Positions 58,217 through 64,000 of a stretch of DNA of 64,000 bases are shown here, one piece after another (the first letter of the stretch is position 1; each line of letters opens with the position of its first letter). This DNA is from Mariniblastus sp. Its GTDB lineage: Bacteria > Planctomycetota > Planctomycetia > Pirellulales > Pirellulaceae. The notes under the pieces are model-generated. The model had not been told where the DNA came from. It ran no database searches and saw only the letters and a program-made list of their open reading frames with translations. The translations under genes and the position numbers were made by a program. The stretch spans positions 1 through 64,000 of the forward strand of contig JABACA010000008.1 of assembly GCA_014237975.1 (NCBI GenBank), written 5' to 3'.

Positions 58217-59194
58217 CTAAAGCAGGTCTTTGACGGCCTCTCGTTCCTCATTGAGTTCGTTCATAGTGGCCTGCATCCGCTGTTGGCTAAAATCATCGAT
58301 CTCCAAACCTTGCACTATGGCATACTCTCCATCCTGGCAGGTCACCGGGAAGGAATAGATCAGGCCCTCGGAAATCCCATAACTACCGTCACTCGACACG
58401 GCCATACTGACCCAGTCGCCATGACGAGAGCCAAGCATCCAATCATGGATATGATCAATGGCAGCATTGGCAGCCGACGCAGCGCTGGAGGCGCCACGAG
58501 CCTTGATAATCTCTGCGCCTCGTTGTTGCACGGTCGGTATAAACGTCTCCTGATACCAAGCTTCCTCTACCAGATCCGCGGCGGCATTCCCGTTAATAAT
58601 CGTTTTTGAAATATCCGGGTACTGTGTCGCAGAGTGATTACCCCAGATCGTCATATGGTAAACGTCTAGCGATGCGGCATCTGTCTTCAAGGCCAGTTGG
58701 CTGATCGCCCGATTATGATCCAAGCGGGTCATCGCTGTGATTTGCCGTGGATTGATATCGGGAGCGTTGGCCATCGTGATCAGTGCATTGGTATTGGCTG
58801 GGTTGCCAACAACCAGAACCCTGATATTCCGGTTTGCGTTTTCGTTGATCGCTTTGCCCTGCACCGAGAAGATCTTGGAGTTGGCTTCCAATAGATCCTT
58901 GCGCAACATTCCCTGTTTGCGCGGCATGGCGCCGACCAACAGTCCGAATTCAGCGTCGGCAAAAGCTGTATTCGGATCGTCGGTGGCCACAATATCCTGC
59001 AACAACGGAAAAGCGCAATCATGCAATTCCATTACAACGCCCCTCAATGCATCCATCGCCGGTGGAATCTCCAGCAATTGGAGAATCACTGGTTGGTCTG
59101 GTCCAAGCATATCGCCTGCGGCAATCCGAAATAGTAATCCGTAACTGATTTGACCGGCTGCCCCGGTAACGGTTACGCGTACAGGATCTTTCAT
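58217..59194 (-). CDS. mdh: Malate dehydrogenase
   Basis: [101 protein letters not shown]. Confidence 0.97.
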   Translation of the reverse strand: MKDPVRVTVTGAAGQISYGLLFRIAAGDMLGPDQPVILQLLEIPPAMDALRGVVMELHDCAFPLLQDIVATDDPNTAFADAEFGLLVGAMPRKQGMLRKDLLEANSKIFSVQGKAINENANRNIRVLVVGNPANTNALITMANAPDINPRQITAMTRLDHNRAISQLALKTDAASLDVYHMTIWGNHSATQYPDISKTIINGNAAADLVEEAWYQETFIPTVQQRGAEIIKARGASSAASAANAAIDHIHDWMLGSRHGDWVSMAVSSDGSYGISEGLIYSFPVTCQDGEYAIVQGLEIDDFSQQRMQATMNELNEEREAVKDLL

Positions 59195-59410
59195 ATCTTC
59201 CCTTATCAAAAGATGGAGATTGTCGGCATCGACTTTCAATCTTCCCAAGCACAATTCAAACAAATCCTCACGGTCCGATTTCCCGACAACCGTTTGGAAG
59301 AACCAAATGCCGAACCCGCGAATATCGCCAAGCCGCTGTCCGATTTCAAGTGGGGACGCTTGTTCTCGACCGTTTATCCCCTGCTAGAATCTCAAACTTG
59401 CCAATCCTGG

Positions 59411-60880
59411 CTAACTTTCAGGCGGGACGCCGATCCCACCCGAGCCTTTCCCCTCATCGGCTGCTTTCTCGTTCGTCTCCAAGGGGGTCGGTTTCAGATC
59501 GTCCTGGAATTCGTGAAACCGACCATGCATAGGATTTTTCTGCCGCTGGTCGGACCGGTGGAAATACCAGATCAACCCGGCAATGCCGAGCCCGACAACA
59601 CCTAACACCGTCAACAAAAAGTTATCAATCGAATGTTTGGAGCTGTTACTGATTCTGGGTTCAATCCCTATAACGAGTGGGCTGACCTGCCCCAAGGAAG
59701 GGTGTAATCGCGAGGTAAACTCGGAGTCGTAGTTCCAGAATTTCATGAAAAATCCATCGATCGTCACTCGCTTACCCCGGATTTCCTCGATCGTTCCCGG
59801 CAATCGTGGTACGCATACGGTTGCTGGAAAACGGTTTTTGTAAACCACGTCTTCCGTCTCAGCCGACGCATCATCTGGCGTTTGGCTTTTGATCACGATC
59901 CGGCTATCGCCCAAGGGGATAAACATGTCCAGTTCGTAATAGTAATCCAGGCCCAATCGTTCACGAACCGCTTTGCGATCGATATAGATTCTTACCGCGC
60001 GTTTGACATGGCCTGTAAACTGAACGGCCCCACCAAAATGGTCCTTGGGGTTTTCCAGCAATTCCACGAATCCTATCTGGTTTCCCTTAAAATCATTCGG
60101 CGTCAAACGTTCCACTGCGTCCAATAGCTGAAAAAAACAACTCGAGTCACTTTCCGTAATCGCCCGATTATTATTTTGCTTTACGAATTCAAATTGCCCA
60201 ATATCGACGCCATTGCGGGCCAACAGGAGATGACTTTCGTTGACGCCAGCAACCGCACCAACCCGATCCGGAAACCAGCCCATTCGATCCGTTACAAACA
60301 ACGGAGCCAGGGAAACGCCTGCTGTCAGTTCACCGGTCGGCGCTGTTTCGGCAGGATCAGAAAAATCAACGACTGCCTGGAAAAATCCTCGACATCGAAA
60401 TGGCTCATCCATGGAGGTACGGACGGGCCACACCCGGGGCACAGAGCAAGCGGCAACCATAAATGACTTACCCGTATCTGATTCAACACGGGCTAAATAA
60501 AACCCTTTGATTTTTGAATTTTCGTACTTCTCCGGCAAACGAATCGGATAGACCATTTTTACCCTGCCCGTTAATTCAAAAACCTGAAACCGATATTTTT
60601 GAGGATTGTCCTCGATCGCCTGCAGGCCAATACCGCGCGTGTACTCGGCATAACGTTGCCAACTTTCCGGGGAAGCATTGGCAGCCCGCAACAGCAACCG
60701 GATCATGAATTCATCGGAGGCCGAAAACTGCGACTCATCAATAACATCGTATAACTCACTCGGCTCAAATCCGGAAAGGGCCGAGGGTAGTTCCTGCTGG
60801 GCGGCGGATGAGCCGGAAATGAGCAGCGCCAGGCTAAAACCGGCAAGCCAAGCTGAGACAACCCGTTTCCCGCTATTCAT
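59411..60880 (-). CDS. Hypothetical exported membrane protein with repeated beta-rich (OB-like) modules
   Basis: Signal sequence, C-terminal TM (FLLTVLGVVGLGIAGLIWYF); modules YRFQVFELTGRVKMVYPIRLPE..., GGAVQFTGHVKRAVRIYIDRKAV...; related to next gene. Confidence 0.7.
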   Translation of the reverse strand: MNSGKRVVSAWLAGFSLALLISGSSAAQQELPSALSGFEPSELYDVIDESQFSASDEFMIRLLLRAANASPESWQRYAEYTRGIGLQAIEDNPQKYRFQVFELTGRVKMVYPIRLPEKYENSKIKGFYLARVESDTGKSFMVAACSVPRVWPVRTSMDEPFRCRGFFQAVVDFSDPAETAPTGELTAGVSLAPLFVTDRMGWFPDRVGAVAGVNESHLLLARNGVDIGQFEFVKQNNNRAITESDSSCFFQLLDAVERLTPNDFKGNQIGFVELLENPKDHFGGAVQFTGHVKRAVRIYIDRKAVRERLGLDYYYELDMFIPLGDSRIVIKSQTPDDASAETEDVVYKNRFPATVCVPRLPGTIEEIRGKRVTIDGFFMKFWNYDSEFTSRLHPSLGQVSPLVIGIEPRISNSSKHSIDNFLLTVLGVVGLGIAGLIWYFHRSDQRQKNPMHGRFHEFQDDLKPTPLETNEKAADEGKGSGGIGVPPES

Positions 60881-62339
60881 GGCGCTCTCGTCGATTGCTG
60901 CTATGGGGGTCGACATCGGCGTGAGGGTCTTCATGCAACCGATGGTTCTCGTGTAACTCCTCCACCCGCTGAACATCCGATTTGATCGATTGATTCTGCG
61001 TCAGGTCTCCCAGGTCTTCTACCAACTGCTTCTCGGATTTGGCCGAGATCGTGTGGGGTGAAGTCTTGGTCATTTGGTAGACCCCAATGGCAATGCACAC
61101 GGCAACCAGTGGCATCACTACGAGAAATGCAACTAACATCCAAACCGGAGGCTGCCAGATTGACGGTGCAACTATTGTTTTGAGCGGAATAAGTTCACAG
61201 GTTTTGGCCAGAATCAGCGGACAGATTGCCATTTCCCGTTCTGTCGTTTCGTAGCTGCGGAGCTTAAAAAAAATACCCTTAACCCGGACCGTTTCCGACA
61301 AGGCAGTAAATTGGTTGTCCACCTGAGACAACGCGGTTGGCAAATCAAGGCAATAGACGCAGTACGGTGACACATTGGAATCAGCCGGCTGAATCCACAA
61401 GACGTAATAGTGATCAAAACCTAACTCATTCTTGCGAACTTCAATTTTATTTGCCCCGCGGATCGTACCGCTGATTTCGACCCATCGCCCCCGATAACTC
61501 TCCGGTTGGCTCAGTAATTGAATATGGGAAATCAATGAATCCGGATCTTCCAATTCGGTATCCGGTTTGCCAACCTGAATACGCTCCCAGGTTCTCAACC
61601 ACGCCGGACCATCGGCCGACCGGACTACGGGTGTGCGATCGCGAATCATTTCATAAGTTGTTTGGTCAATGATGGCTTGCACGTCACCAAGTATCTCAAG
61701 CTGCTCTGCATCGAGTGGCTTGCCTTGGATACCGTCCATTGCGGCCGTCTTGAATTTTCTCCAATGATCCTGAAAGTCCACCAATTGCTGGCTAAGGATC
61801 ATTTTATGTTTTGACGCCGGACCGAGCAGTGAAATTTCGCCAAGGAGGTCCGCTTGAGAATCGTTACCGAACCCTTCAATTTTATCGATCAGCTGCTTAA
61901 ATGCCGGGTCCATTTCTTGACCGGCAGAACCCTGTTTCAACCCTTGTCGCAAGACCTGGTTAAGTTTTTTTTTCTGCTTCAGTGACAAGTTTCGGTAGGA
62001 ACTTTTCCAGAATCGATCAGTAAATGAAACGTCGTTCTTTGGTCGAGCCCGGTCTGATTCAGAATCAATGACATCGGCTGGATCCCGGGAATCCTCCGTC
62101 GGGATCGTCTGTTGGGCTGTGGGTGCAATCTCAACAGGCCCGTTCCCAGCAGGTGTCTCTCCGAGCCCCAACCAGGCCCATCGCTCCGGTTTTTGCGCCT
62201 CTTTCATGGCAATTAACACCAGCACAAGCGCGGCAAACAAACTCATTAAACGCAATTTGGTGGGGCGAGTGGTAAAAACGGCTTTGGGTCTACTGGGCTC
62301 CCGTTGAGGGTCTGCTTCCGGCTGGATGTCGATTCTCAT
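60873..62339 (-). CDS. Hypothetical membrane protein related to 59411-60880
   Basis: N-terminal TM (LRLMSLFAALVLVLIAMKEA), C-terminal TM; module GRWVEISGTIRGANKIEVRKNELGFDHYYVLWIQP; start of the next gene overlaps its 3' end. Confidence 0.72.
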   Translation of the reverse strand: MRIDIQPEADPQREPSRPKAVFTTRPTKLRLMSLFAALVLVLIAMKEAQKPERWAWLGLGETPAGNGPVEIAPTAQQTIPTEDSRDPADVIDSESDRARPKNDVSFTDRFWKSSYRNLSLKQKKKLNQVLRQGLKQGSAGQEMDPAFKQLIDKIEGFGNDSQADLLGEISLLGPASKHKMILSQQLVDFQDHWRKFKTAAMDGIQGKPLDAEQLEILGDVQAIIDQTTYEMIRDRTPVVRSADGPAWLRTWERIQVGKPDTELEDPDSLISHIQLLSQPESYRGRWVEISGTIRGANKIEVRKNELGFDHYYVLWIQPADSNVSPYCVYCLDLPTALSQVDNQFTALSETVRVKGIFFKLRSYETTEREMAICPLILAKTCELIPLKTIVAPSIWQPPVWMLVAFLVVMPLVAVCIAIGVYQMTKTSPHTISAKSEKQLVEDLGDLTQNQSIKSDVQRVEELHENHRLHEDPHADVDPHSSNRRERHE

Positions 62340-62499
62340 ACACTCATCTTAACGCTTGATTCTATTTCGGGGACCTGAATTATTGCCGGAACGACCGTTT
62401 GCCAATTGAAAACCGCCAATTAATTTTGATAATTAGATGGTTGAACATTTCTATTTAACGGCGATCGGGTTGAGCCAACGCCCAGGCAAGGAGTGGATA

Positions 62500-64000
62500 G
62501 TGAAGAGAAGTCGCATTGCCACCTGTTTCATGACATTTCCAGTCTGTCTTATTGTCGCAGCCACTGTGCCGGCGGATGAGCCCGCCGAACGCTTCCTCGA
62601 GGCGCTTCGTGAGAACGGCTATTACGACATTGCACTCGTCTACCTTGATTCGATTAGCAACAGTCCGGCCGTCTCGGATGATTTTAGAAAAATCCTGCCA
62701 TTCGAGAAGGCAGAAACGTTGATCAAGAGTACGGCGAATATTCGCAATGTCGATGAATGGGAATCGGTTCTGGACGAAGCACAAAAGCTGCTTAGTCAGT
62801 CAGCCCAATTGGCCGATACGCCCGAGCTACAAGCGCGGTCCCAGCGTTACGAAGGCAACCTGCTCTACCGTCGCGCTCGGGTCTACATGAGACGATCGGA
62901 GGATGACCGACTGACGGTTAGCGAACAACAGGAGTTAATGAAAAAAGCTCAAGAACAATTGCAGCAATCGATGACCGTTTACAACAAGGCCCGTACTTCA
63001 CTTAAGGATCTCATTGCAAATTTCCAGATTGATCCGGATGACCCGAATTCGGCAGCCAAAAAGAAAACACTGGAGAGCACCTACACAAAAGTTCGAATCC
63101 GCTCTCCCTTGATCATGGAGCAATTGGCAGACACCTATCCGCCAGGATCTGAAAACCAGAAGAAATATCTAACAGACGCAGCCAGCGAATATGGCAAATT
63201 ATGGGAAAGTTACTTTCGCTACGCAGCCGGTTTGGATTCCTGCCTGTTTGCTGCCCGCTGCTATTACAAACTGGGCGATTACGATCGTTCGATCAGTTAT
63301 CTGCAAGAGATTTTTTCTTTGAACGACTCCACGGCGCTGCGCGGCCTAAAACGGAAAGCGATGGTGCTGGCCACGGACGCCTGGATGAAGAAGGAACCGT
63401 ATCCGTATGACGATGTGATCGCCAACTTTCAGCCGACCGTCGAACGGCTCACGCGAGCTGAGTTACGAATACCGGATTGGCAACGGATCCAGGTTGAATT
63501 AGCCCGCGCCTATCGAAAAAAGGCCGAGGGCTTGGAGGCTGAAAAAAGCGGTCAAAACACGGGACGAATCAACAATTTCAATCGCGACGCGGTCAAGCTG
63601 GCCAAATCCATTTCCCGGATTCCAGGACCGCACCGCGATATGGCGAACACACTGCTGGAGCAGTGGAATTTATCGGTAAATATCGAGGAGGAGGAAGCCA
63701 AGCCGGTGGAGTCGTTTGTCGACGCAAAACAGAAAGGGACGGATCATGTTGCCGAAGTCGAGATTATCCTGGGAGAAATCGCAGCTGCCAAGGCAGCACT
63801 TTCGGCGGCGCAAACCGATGCCGAAAAGTCAATAGCTCAAGCCGAACTGGACGAGGTAAAGGACCGTTTGAATACCGAGGCAAACCGGGCACTTGCCATG
63901 TTCGAGATGGCACTAACGCTTAAGGACGACGAAACGACCAGAGCAGATGTCAACAGCCTGCGTTATTTACAGAGTGTCTGCCATTTCGCAATGACCAATT
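62500..64000 (+). CDS. TPR-like exported protein, 3' truncated by the window edge
   Basis: Open frame from GTG 62500 to the window end, absent from the supplied ORF list because it has no stop in the window; MKRSRIATCFMTFPVCLIVAATVPADEPAERFLEALRENGYYDIALVYLDSIS... and AARCYYKLGDYDRSISYLQE. Confidence 0.8.
   Translation, partial: MKRSRIATCFMTFPVCLIVAATVPADEPAERFLEALRENGYYDIALVYLDSISNSPAVSDDFRKILPFEKAETLIKSTANIRNVDEWESVLDEAQKLLSQSAQLADTPELQARSQRYEGNLLYRRARVYMRRSEDDRLTVSEQQELMKKAQEQLQQSMTVYNKARTSLKDLIANFQIDPDDPNSAAKKKTLESTYTKVRIRSPLIMEQLADTYPPGSENQKKYLTDAASEYGKLWESYFRYAAGLDSCLFAARCYYKLGDYDRSISYLQEIFSLNDSTALRGLKRKAMVLATDAWMKKEPYPYDDVIANFQPTVERLTRAELRIPDWQRIQVELARAYRKKAEGLEAEKSGQNTGRINNFNRDAVKLAKSISRIPGPHRDMANTLLEQWNLSVNIEEEEAKPVESFVDAKQKGTDHVAEVEIILGEIAAAKAALSAAQTDAEKSIAQAELDEVKDRLNTEANRALAMFEMALTLKDDETTRADVNSLRYLQSVCHFAMTN

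Noticed and set aside
58106-58609. 167-aa plus-strand ORF beginning in the minisatellite
   Set aside because: Mostly antisense to mdh; its N-terminal VQQQVQQQVQQQ is just the translated tandem repeat.

Overview
This 64 kb window comes from the chromosome of a planctomycete, probably a Pirellulaceae-like lineage. I infer this from several DUF1501 and DUF1549/DUF1553 gene pairs, an ECF-sigma operon and many conserved planctomycetal proteins. I found no rRNA, tRNA, CRISPR array, prophage or IS element. From left to right: hisH 3' end; imuA-imuB-dnaE2 translesion mutagenesis cassette with a LexA-like palindrome upstream; fructosamine-kinase/LMW-PTP pair; an orphan Flp pilin; two adjacent dynamin/Era-like GTPases; an ECF sigma / putative anti-sigma / DUF1549-DUF1553 / DUF1501 operon; ABC permease and two CNNM-type membrane proteins; TPR lipoprotein; pyk; NYN RNase; purD; a ~10.7 kb aerobic respiration operon (two cupredoxin-like proteins, small lipoprotein, dihaem cytochrome c, coxB, coxA, ctaB, coxC, subunit IV, tandem-domain SCO, DUF420); SNF2 helicase; sulfotransferase; a second DUF1549-1553/DUF1501 pair; a flagellar export block (degenerate GHKL protein, divergent fliF, fliO, fliP, fliQ, fliR, truncated flhB); mdh; two related membrane proteins; and a TPR-like gene running off the right edge. 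The observations I would follow first are: (i) a near-consensus sigma-54 promoter at 26107-26122 followed ~230 bp later by a strong intrinsic terminator with no credible ORF between, i.e. a candidate undescribed sRNA; (ii) an FlhB that stops before its autocleaving NPTH cytoplasmic domain; (iii) a GHKL-fold protein with degenerate catalytic boxes in the flagellar block; (iv) the LexA-like box upstream of imuA; (v) architectural oddities in the cox operon. All product calls are by recognition of motifs in the translations; no database search was run.
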